A stretch of DNA of 64,000 bases from Cryomorphaceae bacterium (GTDB lineage: Bacteria > Bacteroidota > Bacteroidia > Flavobacteriales_D > Parvicellaceae): the NCBI GenBank assembly GCA_905182525.1, contig CAJJBV010000004.1, positions 258,068 to 322,067 of the forward strand, read 5' to 3'. Below are positions 53,777 through 64,000 of this stretch, one piece after another. The translations under genes and the position numbers were made by a program. Below the pieces are notes generated by a model. That model was not told where the DNA came from. It worked only from the letters and a program-made list of their open reading frames with translations, and searched no databases. Every line of letters starts with the position of its first letter. Positions within the stretch are counted from its first letter, which is position 1.

Positions 53777-56700
53777 ATTTAAAAAAACACATAACAATTA
53801 TTTTGTTTTTTATTTCAATTTTAAATTGTAATAGTTTATTTGCGCAGGTATACCCTGTAAACGCTAGTGTAATACTTACACCTCCACACCCTATAACTTA
53901 CTCTAAATATACTGACATTGGTTCAAATTCAATTCAGGCAAATCTAAGTTTTGTGGACCTCAATGAGCCTAGTTGGGATGTTTATATTTCTTTAACAATT
54001 GAAAGTCAGGATCTTAAGATTTCAACAAGTCCAAATTTTAAACCCTCATTACCAATAACACTTTATTCTGGGGTTCCAAAAATTTTAAGAGGTTCTGATT
54101 TTTATGAATACTTTGATTTTAATAACGTTGTTTTTCAAAATATAGATGCTACTACAATTAATTCTACAGGAAATTTGCCGGAGGGCTTTTATACTTTTTG
54201 CATTACTGTCCTGGATTATAAATCTGGCATTCCTATTTCAAGTACTTCATGTAATTCTGCATATCTATCTTTAGAAACTCCACCAATTATTATTTCTCCT
54301 TCATGTGAATCGGCTATAGAACCATCTAGCAGTTCAAATATTTTCTTTAATTGGCAAATGTCAGGTGGAAGTTCTCCTACCACTACTTTTAATTCAACTT
54401 ATAAAATATTTTTATATCAAATTACGGATGATGATACAGATTATCAAAGTGCAGTTCAGAATAATAAGGCAATTCTTGTTTTAGAAACTGACTATTTAAC
54501 AGTTCCTAATTTTATTTTAAACTCCACTAATCCTGCATTTGCAAATTTACAAACTGGAGAAAGATATGTCTTCAGAATTCGAGCTTTAGATGCCCAACAA
54601 AATAATATTTATAATAACAACGGATATACAGAATGGTGTTGGTTTTATTATGGATACCCCGATGACGGTGTCATTAATATAAATTTTCCAGAAGACAATC
54701 ATATTTTCGGTAAAATGGATCTTCCATATTTAAGTTTCGACGCTTCCGATAAGGCTTCATCTGGTCAGCAATTTAATTATGAAATAAAAATTTATGAGGT
54801 TAATGAAAATCAGACTCCAAAAGAAGCAGCAGAAATAAATAATTTTTGGCTTTCTGAAACGCTTCCTCCATCCCAAAATCCTGGCGGTGAAATTTTTAAT
54901 ATCACAAAAACTTTTAAAACAGGGACAAAATATTCATGGTTTGTTCAATCTTCAACTTCAGGGCAATTGGTTGCTAGTAGTGATACTTTATCTTTTAATT
55001 CCCCTCCACTTATTTCCTCTTTTAAAGCTGGAAACACAGTAGGTTAAAGTCGTTTCTTTAGAAAATAATAACTTAGATAGTCTAAGGGGAATTGGAAGAA
55101 TTCAGCTTTCTAATGATCCACAAGATTATATTGAAACATCATTTAGTAATATTGAAATCATTTCAGGAGTTTCTGATTTCGTATTAAATTCTGGACAAAT
55201 AATATTTGATTTAGCTCAAAGAGATAGTCTTTCTTTATCTCCTAATCTTTTTGAAAATGGGGATGGTTATTTTATTTACGATAAAGGTAGAGTTAATAGA
55301 GATGGATTTAATGTCTTTGGTAAAATTCATTGGCCACTACCACATCCTGTTTCTAACAATAGTAAAAATATAGTATCAACTAATAAAAGTTGGTTTGGAG
55401 TTAAATCAAATTTCACAATTTTCGGACAAGCCAAGTTAGATTCTTCAAATATTTTTGATTTAATAGACCCAATGAATTTTAGATTGGATCTTTCTTCAAA
55501 CTCTAAGATTATTGTTAATGATAATAATTATGATCTAATGTTTTTAGGCGATGTTTATATTAATAGTGATGTTAAAACCAGCGATGATTCTCAATACAGG
55601 TTTTATTTCGGTTATCCAACACCTGAATCCCAACTAAATTATATTAAGGTAACTGGCATTCAAAATTCTTCAAACAGCCCCAAAAATTTTATTACGCCTG
55701 TAGATAATTTAAATATGGGTATATTTTTTAAAGAAGCGATAATTGATTTTTCGGAAACAAAATCTCCTGATAAATTATCTGGTGATCTTTTTTGGAAAGG
55801 TGTTTACATTAATAAATTCTTTGTTAGAATGTACGAAAGTAGTTTTGATGGTAGTAATCAAATATCAATTCCTAAAACTTTTGATTTCGATGAAGATTTA
55901 TCCGCAGGTCATGAATTATGGGTTAACTCTCAAGGCTTACATTTTAAATATGAAAATTCAATTTTGAATTATGATGAAACTTCATTTAATGAGTTTAAGA
56001 GTGATTTATATACTTCAATTAATATTGTAGACAATCATGTTGAGTCTAATAAAAGTTTTATTAAGGGAGCTATTAATATTCCTTTAGTGAGTAAGACGGA
56101 GGAGTTTTCTTTCCAAATACCTATAGCAGATAATGGTTTGCAAGATGGATTTTTGGATGAAGACTTAACTCAAAGAGTTTTAAACTTCAATCCATATGGT
56201 GGAGAAAATGCTGTAAATATATCACTAAAAAGAGCTATTTTTTCCGATAATGATCATTTGAAGTTTGAAATTGATTTTGAGGTTCCTGCCTTATCTTCCA
56301 CAGTTACTGGAGTTGATGACTTTAGAGTATATGGCAATGGTCTTATTGGGTTTGGAGGTATTAATAAATCTCGAGCATTAACAAATCAAGTTTCTGGTAC
56401 GTATAAACAATACAGTACATTTATTGAAGAAGTAGGTGCAGCATTTATCAATGGAGATTATGCTTTTTCTTATAAAGCAACCATTGATATGGGATCTGAT
56501 GTTAATGGAGCTAGTGGACCACCAGTAATGGCTATTTCATCTGTTGAATCTGCTGGTGATATAGATTATGTTAAGCCAATAGGTTCTTCCCTTCCTGAAC
56601 CTGATATTGAAGTTCCTGATAGTTCTGCTGGTTCACAAGAATTAACAATGGCAGACATGAAAATTTCTATTAATAACGCAATTGTAGAAATAGATGGATA

Positions 56701-59700
56701 TCTAAATTTTAAACAAAATGATCCTAAGTGGGGAACGTGTTTTAAGGGAGGCATTAATGGACAATTAAAAATACCTTCAAAAGTAGATCTTGGAGCTAAC
56801 ATTATTGCCGGTCAGATTAACGATATGGACTACTGGTATTTTGATGCCTATTTTAATGACACTGAAGGTATGGGTCTTTCTGTATTTGGCGCATTTAATC
56901 TTACAGCGCTTGAAGGAAGAATTTATCGCCACATGTCATATGATACCATTGACAAAGAATATACTGTAGACCCAAGTGTTAATTTCGGTGCTGGACTATA
57001 CATGCAAATTATTGACCCTTCTGGTGGTAGAATGCTTGCTGCAGATATTGCTGCAGAAGTTGAAGTTACGGGAAAAGATTTCGTAGTTAATGTTCAGGGA
57101 GATCTTAAAATGATCAACGATGATGGCCGAAGTCCTGGAGGGAAAAGTGGTGCTATTAAAGCAGCCGGAAAAGTAATTGTAGAAGAAGCAATCGCAGCTA
57201 TTGGGCCTATATCACTTGATATTCCTATTGCTGGAGGAAATATGAAAGTTACAGCAGAAGGGAACTAAAAGTGGTTCTTTAAACTACACTAAAAATAGTC
57301 TTGAATTTGGACTTTCTGCAGATGTTAGTTCCACACCATCGGTAAACTTTTTGTATAAAAACAACAGTAACGATTTTAATTTTGGCGCTTCAGCAGAAGG
57401 TGATTTCGATCTTGGCCTTTCTCTTTCTGATGGTAAGTCAATTTCTATGGGAATGGCTGGTACTAAAAGTGGTTTTTTCAAAATGAATTTTGATGATATT
57501 TCTTTTAACTCTTCAATTGATAGAACCAATAAAACTGGGAGTTTAGGTTTTTCTTTTGGAGATAAGGCTTTGTCTTTTGATGTGCTTAGTGATGGAGGAA
57601 GATTTGACTTGCAAATTGATCAAAGTAATAATTTCAATGCAGGATTTAGTACTTCTGGATCTGCTTATTTAGGTTTTAAAATTGATAATAATATTTTTAA
57701 TATATCTGGTGATAAATCAGCAGGAACTGGTCTTCTAGATTTAGATATAAATGGTGTTGGAATGACTACTTCTTTCAATACTTCTGAAAAAAGCGCTGCT
57801 TTTAATTTAAATACTTCTGGTATAAAATTAGATGTTGCTGGAAAATATAATGTTGGTGGTTCTTTCTTATTGGAATCTGGAAATACCAAGTTTGATGTCG
57901 CTGCAGATTTACCTTCTAAAACTGGACATGTTAAATTTGAAACTGGAGATACTCGTTTAGAAGCTATACTTGATGCTGATAAAACAGGAAGCTTAATGGT
58001 TAAGCACGGAGCAGTAGAACTAGGTGTTTCCGGAAATAGCACAGGAACTGCTGGAAGTGTTCATTATAAGGATAATAATTCTGAATTTACTGTTGCTTCA
58101 GATATGGATAATAGTACCGGAAGTGTTGTTTTATCTTATGCAAATACATCGATATCTTCATCTATTTCCCCTGATTCAACTGGAGTTCATATTGGTGTAA
58201 ATTCCTTTGAGTTAGATATGTCTACTAATATGTCTTCTACAGGAAACCTTAGCTTTAAAAATGGTTATCAATTTATTGAACTAAGTGCAGATTTAGATAA
58301 TAATATTGGATCAATTATAGTTAATCAATCTGTTGATTCTTTAAATCCAACAACTATTTCTATGGTTGATGGAACTATTCAATATGATTTTTCAGGAAAT
58401 GTAGTAATAGTTAAAAAATCTGGTAACATATACTCTTTACAATACAGTGATTATATAGCCACTATTAGTAGCTCTATTTTTAAAGTTGATATACAAGGAG
58501 ATAAACAAATTTCGGTTGATAAGATTTCTCAGGAATTAGCTTTTAAATATGATGATATTCAAGTTTCTTTTAGTAAAAGTGAAGCTCTTACTTTTAGTGA
58601 TGGTCAGCGTTCATTCTCTTTAGCATCCACAGGGTTTTCTCTCTCAGATGGTGACAAAAGTTTGTCAGTATTAAATGATAATGGAGAAACATCATTAAAA
58701 CTTATTAATGGTAATGATAGCTATTTTGTTAATCAAAGTGGATTTTCTATTGATTATGATAATCGAAAATACGCAATCAATAAACAAGAATATCTTCACA
58801 TTGATTTTGATGCATCAACTTATATTAAAGTTGATAATAACAGTGCAGTTTTTAATAAAGACGGAAAAGAATTTATAATTGGAGGGTCAACTAACTTTTT
58901 GGAATTAAAAGATAGTAAAAGAAGTATTGCTCTTGATCAAAACCAAACTCTTGTTTATAACGAAGGTTCCTATTCTGCTAGTTTATCTAAGGAATTAAAA
59001 GTTGAACTTTCGGATGGAACTAGAACCCTGAATTTATTTGATGATAATCACGTATTAAAATACAGTCAAGGAAATTACGAATTTGGAATTAGGGGAGGGT
59101 CTGGAAATAAACCTGGGATTGACTTAACTGTTGACGGCAATACTATTTTTGTAGAAGGTAGTAAAAGTAAAGATGTAACTGTTGGTCTAGTCTCTCAAGA
59201 ATTTGGATCTGTTTCTGTAACATGTGATAAGAATAAGAATATTGAAGGTGCATTTTCATATAACGGTGAGGATTTTTCTCTAAAAGCTGGAAAACAAGGC
59301 TTATCATTTGTTGATCCAAACGATGACTCTCAAAATGCACAAGCAGAAATTTTAGATGGTGCTACACCCGCTCCTGAAATGAACGGTCCTCAGTACATTG
59401 GTGACAAAATAACAGATGGTGTCGGTGGAAGAGTTTCTGGACTCGTTCAAGTTTATTACAATAGTGCTAAAAAGCATTTTATTGGAAACGCTGCTGTTTC
59501 TTCTACTGCTCCTCCCTGTGTAGAAGCTGGTTTAGCAATTGAAGTAACTCCGGATTATTGGAAATTTGATTTGGGAACCGAGACAAATATGATTCAAATC
59601 TACCCAACTTGCTCTGGGTTTGGAGGAGGAGGTTGGCTTGGATTAACCCCATCAGAATTTAATGTTGGTGTATTTGTAGGATGGAGAGCTGGTGGATCTG

Positions 59701-60023
59701 TTAAAATTGGTGGAAGTGTTCTAGGTTGTAGAGTATGGGGAGAAGCATCAGCAGAGTTAGGTGTAAGAGCTAGTGGAGAATACAAACCTAAATTTAAAAT
59801 ACAAAGAGCAGGAGTTTGGGTAAGTATTTACGTAGGTATTGGGGTTGATTATTGGTTTTTTGGAGGATCTGGAAGCTTAACAATAGCTGAAGCTGCACTT
59901 GCAGGAACACTAGACCTTTATTTTGAAGATAAAACCAGGGTAGTAGGAACCCTTGAAGGAAGAATTGTTGTTTTAAGTATAATAAAAGCAGACTTTAAAA
60001 TGAAATTTGAAACCACTGTTTAA
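53773..60023 (+). CDS. Giant exported beta-repeat surface protein (about 2,080 residues), two frameshifts
   Basis: A TTG start gives a signal peptide (NLKKHITIILFFISILNCNS) and QVYPVNASVILTPPHPITYS, similar to large Bacteroidota proteins I recall as TANFOR-domain proteins (unverified). The frame breaks at 55047 (one surplus G at GTAGGTTAAAG) and at 57268 (surplus A in GGGAACTAAAAG); joining gives one continuous product to 60023. Regions: N-terminal beta domains with FnIII-like text (YVFRIRALDAQQNN) to about residue 420; mixed beta domains to about 1,180; about 22-residue repeats at about 1,250-1,520; a second repeat set to about 1,780; and a Gly/aromatic C-terminal domain with GWRAGGSVKIGGSVLGCRVW. 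It probably sits on the cell surface. No sorting domain was identified. Confidence 0.8.
57537..58335 (+). repeat. Protein-level tandem repeats of about 22 residues inside the giant gene
   Basis: Successive units such as HVKFETGDTRLEAILDADKTG, then SVHYKDNNSEFTVASDMDNSTG-type units and NLSFKNGYQFIELSADLDNN, fit the pattern G-[ST]-hydrophobic-x-hydrophobic, then four to six polar residues, x-hydrophobic-x-hydrophobic-x-hydrophobic-D, then five polar residues and G. At least ten units are seen. The pattern suggests stacked beta hairpins or a solenoid. DNA identity between units is low, so the array is old. Confidence 0.7.
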
Positions 60024-62102
60024 ATGAGATTACTATTATATACATATCTTATTTTACCATTTGTGATAAATGCACAATTTGATAGTACTCAATGAGAGGT
60101 TAATATAGATACAACTTTAAATACTAGTATAGTATCAAAGGATACTATTAATGATACGGATGGAGGAAAGTCAGCCGAAATTTTTGTTAGTAATAATTTT
60201 AATAATCAAGATGGCCTAGTTATTAAATGGATAACATCAACAATTTATGGCTTAAAGGGATATGATTTATATAGAAAAGAAGAAGGACAAGATTGGGTGA
60301 AATTAAATGAAACACCAATTAGTTTAATTAAAAATGATCAAATAGATAGTAATCTTAATAAAGATGAACAGGGTTTATATAATTTCACTGTAAATACTAA
60401 TTATGATGAATTTCAAAAGAGTTTTCCAAGGGTTTTTGTTTTAATTAAGTCCATATATAATAATTATATGGCAAATTTAATAGGTATAATTTATTATGAC
60501 AAAACTGCTATTAAAGAAATAAGTTATCAATATAAATTACTTGATGGAAACTCGGATAATGAGTTAGCTGTTTCTAAAAAGTATAAATGTGGTAGTTACA
60601 TTAAAGAATCTCCACCTGACTCCATTAATGTAGAAAGGTTTAAAAAAAGATGTGATATCAATTGGGAACCAGATATTAATAGATATTATGGGGTTGATAT
60701 TTATAGAAAAACTAATGATAGCGCTTTTAAAAAAATTACAATCACACCCAGAGCTATTCAAAAATCAGAAGATAAAAAAGGGAATTTAACTTTTCCTGAA
60801 GTTTGTTATGTAGATGAAGCTGTTAATAAAGAACATACTTACACCTATAAATTTGTAGCTATTAATTATTTTGGGCAACCATCTATAGAGTCTGAAGAAA
60901 TTTTTGTTCCTAAAGAAGATTTTGATCCGCCAGAGAAGCCGTTTAATTTAGTGCCAGTGAAGCATGATTCTAAAATGACTATAGATTTAAGTTGGGATTT
61001 TATTCCGGCAGATGATTTAGCAGGTTTTAATTTATATAGAAGTAATTTATTAGAAGGGCCTTATGTGAAATTAAATTTTGATATAATACCTAGTACAAAT
61101 ACTTATTTCAACGATAAGTTGAATTTAGTAGGCGATTATTATTATTACTGTTCTAGCATAGATTATTCTGGAAATGAATCTTATTCTGGAAAAATTTATT
61201 TACAAATTCATGACATGTTTCCACCGGAAGCTCCCAATAACTTGAAATCTGAAACAGGCCCGGGTTTTATAAATCTTACTTGGGATAATAATATAGAGTC
61301 TGATTTAATGGGTTATTTCATTCAAAGATCATTAAATGATGAAGATAATTCTGACAATCATTTTATTAATATTAATTCTGTTCCAACAGTTTTAAATTCA
61401 TTCTCTGAGAAATTATCAAAAAATGTTAGAAATAAATTTGTTTACAGGATTATTGCTGTTGACACCTCTTTTAACAGGAGTAAACCATCTATTAATTCTT
61501 TAGCACAAATGCCGGATGTAACACCACCAAATCATCCGGTGATTAAAAGCATAGATTTTAAAGATAACATGATGGTAATTTATTGGATTCCTAATATTGA
61601 AAGTGATTTAGAAGGTTATAATTTGTTTAGAAAATTAAAAAATGATTCTTTAGACTTTAGAAAAATAAATAATTTAATTATTCCCAAAGATATCACTTCT
61701 TATAGAGACAGGTTAACAACACCAGGTAATGAATACTTATATTTGGTAAAAGCTATAGATGTAAATGGTAATATATCGCTTCCTTCAAAAGAATTTTACG
61801 GATACAATCCTAAAGAAAAATTATCTACAAAACTTATTTTAAATTCCAGTTTAAATAAAAAAAGAAAAAAAGTAACTCTTTCATGGAACTTAGAAAATAG
61901 CGAAATTCCTGTCCAGGGAAGTATTGTTTTAAGATCTACTGGTGATAATGTGTTAAAACCTTATTCGAAATTAATTCAAGAAAATTCATTTATTGACAAT
62001 ATATCTCCTGGTAAATACAACTACCAGCTTAGAACTTATACTAAAGATGGTTTAGTTATAAAATCGGAAGTAATAAATATTGAACTAATTAAAACTGAAT
62101 AA
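60024..62102 (+). CDS. Fibronectin type III repeat protein with an in-frame TGA after the signal peptide
   Basis: The ATG at 60024 follows the giant gene stop directly and gives a signal peptide RLLLYTYLILPFVINAQ, then TGA at 60093-60095, then the same frame stays open to 62102 (EVNIDTTLNTSIVSKDTIND onward). Read through, it has about 692 residues with at least three FnIII domains: PPEKPFNLVPV...LSWDF...YRSN, PPEAPNNLKSE...LTWDNN...QRS, and TPPNHPVIKSI...YWIPN...LFRK. A single substitution of TGG or another sense codon would explain the stop. It is probably an exported adhesive or scaffold protein of the surface operon. Confidence 0.75.
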
Positions 62103-62120
62103 TTATCTAATTTTATATTC

Positions 62121-63152
62121 ATGAAAAAGTCATCTATATTCTTTTTATTCTCCATTTTTTGGATTAATTTATTTGGACAGGTAACTATAGGGAATTCTAA
62201 TACACCAAATTCAAATGTCATTTTAGATCTTACAAATAGTGATAGTAAGGGGTTGCAATTGAACTCAACAACTACACCACCAACAGCTCCAGTTGGAAAT
62301 ATTGTTTTTGATAATATCTATAATATGCTTTCTTTAGTAGATACTAGTGGTAAGGTTAATCTTTTATCTCCTTGGAATTATGACCCATCAGCAGAATTAA
62401 TAATATATTTAAAAGATGGTCTTGATGTTGGACTTGGAACAAGTATTCCAAATACAAAATTACATATCATTGGAAGTACCCCAGCTTCTAAATTAGGAGG
62501 AGGAGGATTTTTTAAATTAGGTGGAAATGATCAACATATTGTTATGGACAATACCAAAATTATTTCAAAGTCAAATGGCGTTACTGAATCTGATCTTCAG
62601 TTACAAGAAGAAGGTCATTTAAATGTTGGAAATCATTTTACAACAAATGTTCAGGACAATACTCCAAATTTAAGTGGCCCTGTTCCATCTGGTGGAATTA
62701 TTATGTGGAGTGGTTACAGTGGAACGATTCCAACTGGTTGGAAAATTTGTGATGGTACTGATAACACCCCAAATCTTTCAGGTAGATTTATTGTTGGAAT
62801 TGGCTCGACTGTTGGGGGTGCAGAAAACTATCCTTATGGGAATAATCCAAATAATAATGGAATAGGAGGTGAAAATATGGTAACACTAACCAAAAATCAA
62901 ATGCCACAACATAACCATACCGGATTTACAGTAAATGATGGGAATCATAGTCATGGATTGAAATTAGGAAAAGAGGGTGATGATTCTAATAATGGAGGTT
63001 CATATGACGAATATACTTCAAGCCCCAATCTACAAATGTTTACACGGAAAATGACGGAAATCATTCTCACGACAATTCCAAACTCCGGTGGTAATCTGCC
63101 TCACGAAAACAGACCTAAATTTTGGGCATTGGCATATATTATGAAAAAATAA
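62121..63152 (+). CDS. Exported protein with phage tail-collar-like C-terminal domain (copy 1)
   Basis: A 343-residue secreted protein. Signal peptide KSSIFFLFSIFWINLFGQ; N-terminal surface motif VTIGNSNTPNSNVILDLTNS and GLQLNS, common in flavobacterial tail-fibre-like proteins; C-terminal tail-collar domain with PTGWKICDGTDNTPNLSGRF, MPQHNHTGFTVNDGNHSHG and the terminal HENRPKFWALAYIMKK. Between about 63030 and 63090 the frame slips and returns: the hidden frame reads TNVYTENDGNHSHDNS, a better match to the His-rich loop than the annotated FTRKMTEIILTTIP. Two compensating indels are likely. Confidence 0.85.
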   Translation: MKKSSIFFLFSIFWINLFGQVTIGNSNTPNSNVILDLTNSDSKGLQLNSTTTPPTAPVGNIVFDNIYNMLSLVDTSGKVNLLSPWNYDPSAELIIYLKDGLDVGLGTSIPNTKLHIIGSTPASKLGGGGFFKLGGNDQHIVMDNTKIISKSNGVTESDLQLQEEGHLNVGNHFTTNVQDNTPNLSGPVPSGGIIMWSGYSGTIPTGWKICDGTDNTPNLSGRFIVGIGSTVGGAENYPYGNNPNNNGIGGENMVTLTKNQMPQHNHTGFTVNDGNHSHGLKLGKEGDDSNNGGSYDEYTSSPNLQMFTRKMTEIILTTIPNSGGNLPHENRPKFWALAYIMKK

Positions 63153-63158
63153 AAAAAA

Positions 63159-64000
63159 ATGAAAAAAATATTTATAATTTATTTATGCTCCATTATTGGA
63201 ATAAACTCTTTTGGACAGGTAAGTATTGGTAATGCACTTGAACCAGATTCAAACGTTATTTTAGATCTCAGTAATCCTGATGGTAATGGTTTACTATTGC
63301 CTCAAAATAAATATCTCTTAGAGAGCCTGTAGGAAATATTTTTTATAATTCTTCTAAAAATATGATTGGTGTTGTCGATTCTATTTCAAGTGGTGTAAAT
63401 GTGGTTAATTATTTATCTCCATGGAGACATACAGACGCAAATTCTGACGTTACTTATTCATCAGGTGCTGGAAAAGTAATAATTACTAATACAGATGCTG
63501 CTAATGATAGAAGAGAGGTTTTAGAAGTTCAAGATGGAAGTATAAAAGTTAATAATGGAGATATAAATGTTCAAGGCGGAAAAATTAAAGAGGAAGGCAA
63601 TGCGCTTTTACCTACAGGAGTAATTGTTATGTTTTCGGGAACAACTGCTCCTCCAGGATGGGTGCTTTGTGACGGCAGTTCAGCTTCTAATCTCTTAGGT
63701 GCTCCAGACTTAAAAGGGCGATTTATTGTAGGTTATGATCCGTCTAATGCAGATTATAATACTATTGGTAATCTTGGTGGTTCTAAGATAATGTCACACA
63801 CTCATGATGTTGACCCACTAAACAGAACAACAACAGCAGGTGGAGCTCATTCTCATACTGGAACTACAGCTGGGCCCGTCGGAAGTAGAAGTGTAGGCAA
63901 TAATCAGTCAGCAGTGGCACAACTGTGCCAAATAAGCTCATACCCATATTATTAATGATGAACCTGACCACACACATGATCTAGATATTCCAAATTTCAC
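63159..64000 (+). CDS. Exported tail-collar-like protein (copy 2), partial and frameshifted
   Basis: Paralogue of the preceding gene, running off the right edge. ATG at 63159: signal KKIFIIYLCSIIGINSFGQ and VSIGNALEPDSNVILDLSNP, matching copy 1. The frame breaks near 63315 (after LLLPQNKY) and resumes as REPVGNIFYNSSKNMIGVVD. The collar domain is TGVIVMFSGTTAPPGWVLCD, then APDLKGRFIVGYDP and SHTHDVDPLNR. A second break near 63920 leads to a false stop at 63955, while another frame continues HTHIINDEPDHTHDLDIPNF to the edge. It ends the visible surface operon. Confidence 0.8.

Noticed and set aside
53773-60023. Programmed frameshifting in the giant gene
   Set aside because: The break sites (GTAGGTTAAAG, GGGAACTAAAAG) are not slippery heptamers and similar indels occur in many unrelated genes here.
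52061-60023. Type IX secretion C-terminal sorting domain on the surface proteins
   Set aside because: The C-termini of the barrel, giant and FnIII proteins lack a recognisable sorting-domain pattern; the route of export beyond Sec is left open.
60093-60095. TGA recoding as tryptophan or selenocysteine
   Set aside because: Other genes here use TGG for Trp and end with TGA (for example the DUF368 and 52061 genes), and no selenocysteine context is apparent.
62121-64000. Tail-collar domains as evidence for a prophage
   Set aside because: Both proteins have signal peptides and a typical flavobacterial surface N-terminus, and no other phage genes are present in the window.

Overview
The window is strongly AT-rich and tightly packed, and it looks like a chromosome segment from an uncultivated marine-type member of the Flavobacteriales (Bacteroidota). 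The evidence is: a short 287-residue housekeeping sigma factor; SusC-type TonB receptors with CarboxypepD_reg N-termini; a DUF4249 lipoprotein; the mutL-rhomboid-rhomboid-EEP gene order; CtlX; promoter-like TAnnTTTG elements; and no clear Shine-Dalgarno sequences. Taxonomy is an inference from gene content.

Layout. 1-4.1 kb (minus): start of probable rplS, trmD, an MBL-fold hydrolase, cysteine desulfurase, and a phosphoglucomutase/GlmM-type enzyme. 4.3-10.6 kb (plus): TPR protein, ComA-like phosphosulfolactate synthase, rhodanese, DUF368 undecaprenyl-phosphate translocase, aroE, uvrB. 10.6-19.4 kb (minus): two unknown exported proteins, a HAD protein, the primary sigma factor, a DUF4249/TonB-receptor pair, an outer-membrane protein and an HtrA protease. 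19.5-21.3 kb (plus): dapF, a GNAT, a small membrane protein. 21.4-31.8 kb (minus): DEAD-box helicase with an Arg/Asp/Ser tail, RNase P RNA, an EEP-family protein, two rhomboids, mutL, trmN6, rimM, rpsP with a long repeat tail, chrA.

31.8-40.5 kb is a phosphate-related block: DUF6428 protein, Na/Pi symporter, phosphate-selective porin, TonB receptor, beta-helix lipoprotein and a PhoB-like regulator. Arrays of TGTTAA-type direct repeats at about 11-bp spacing lie upstream of the regulator, the symporter and the porin. I read this as a local Pho regulon with its own operator type; the symporter-DUF6428-ChrA operon suggests shared control of oxyanion handling. 40.5-51.9 kb: Nudix hydrolase, two arginine/citrulline-hydrolase-type enzymes, a surface-polysaccharide cluster (flippase, a badly broken O-antigen ligase, UDP-sugar epimerase), zapA with a coiled-coil partner, M23 peptidase, PhoH, DUF58 and tRNA-Asp.

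52.0-64.0 kb is one co-directional operon encoding only exported proteins: an outer-membrane barrel, a giant protein of about 2,080 residues carrying roughly 22-residue beta-type repeats, a fibronectin-III protein, and two paralogous proteins with a phage-tail-collar C-terminus. This is the best candidate for an undescribed surface system.

Many genes are interrupted by single-base indels, including ones expected to be essential. Rejoining frames restores conserved family motifs almost every time, so I treat most as assembly or sequencing errors and report the joined genes. The exception is the O-antigen ligase, which carries several lesions in about 1.3 kb.
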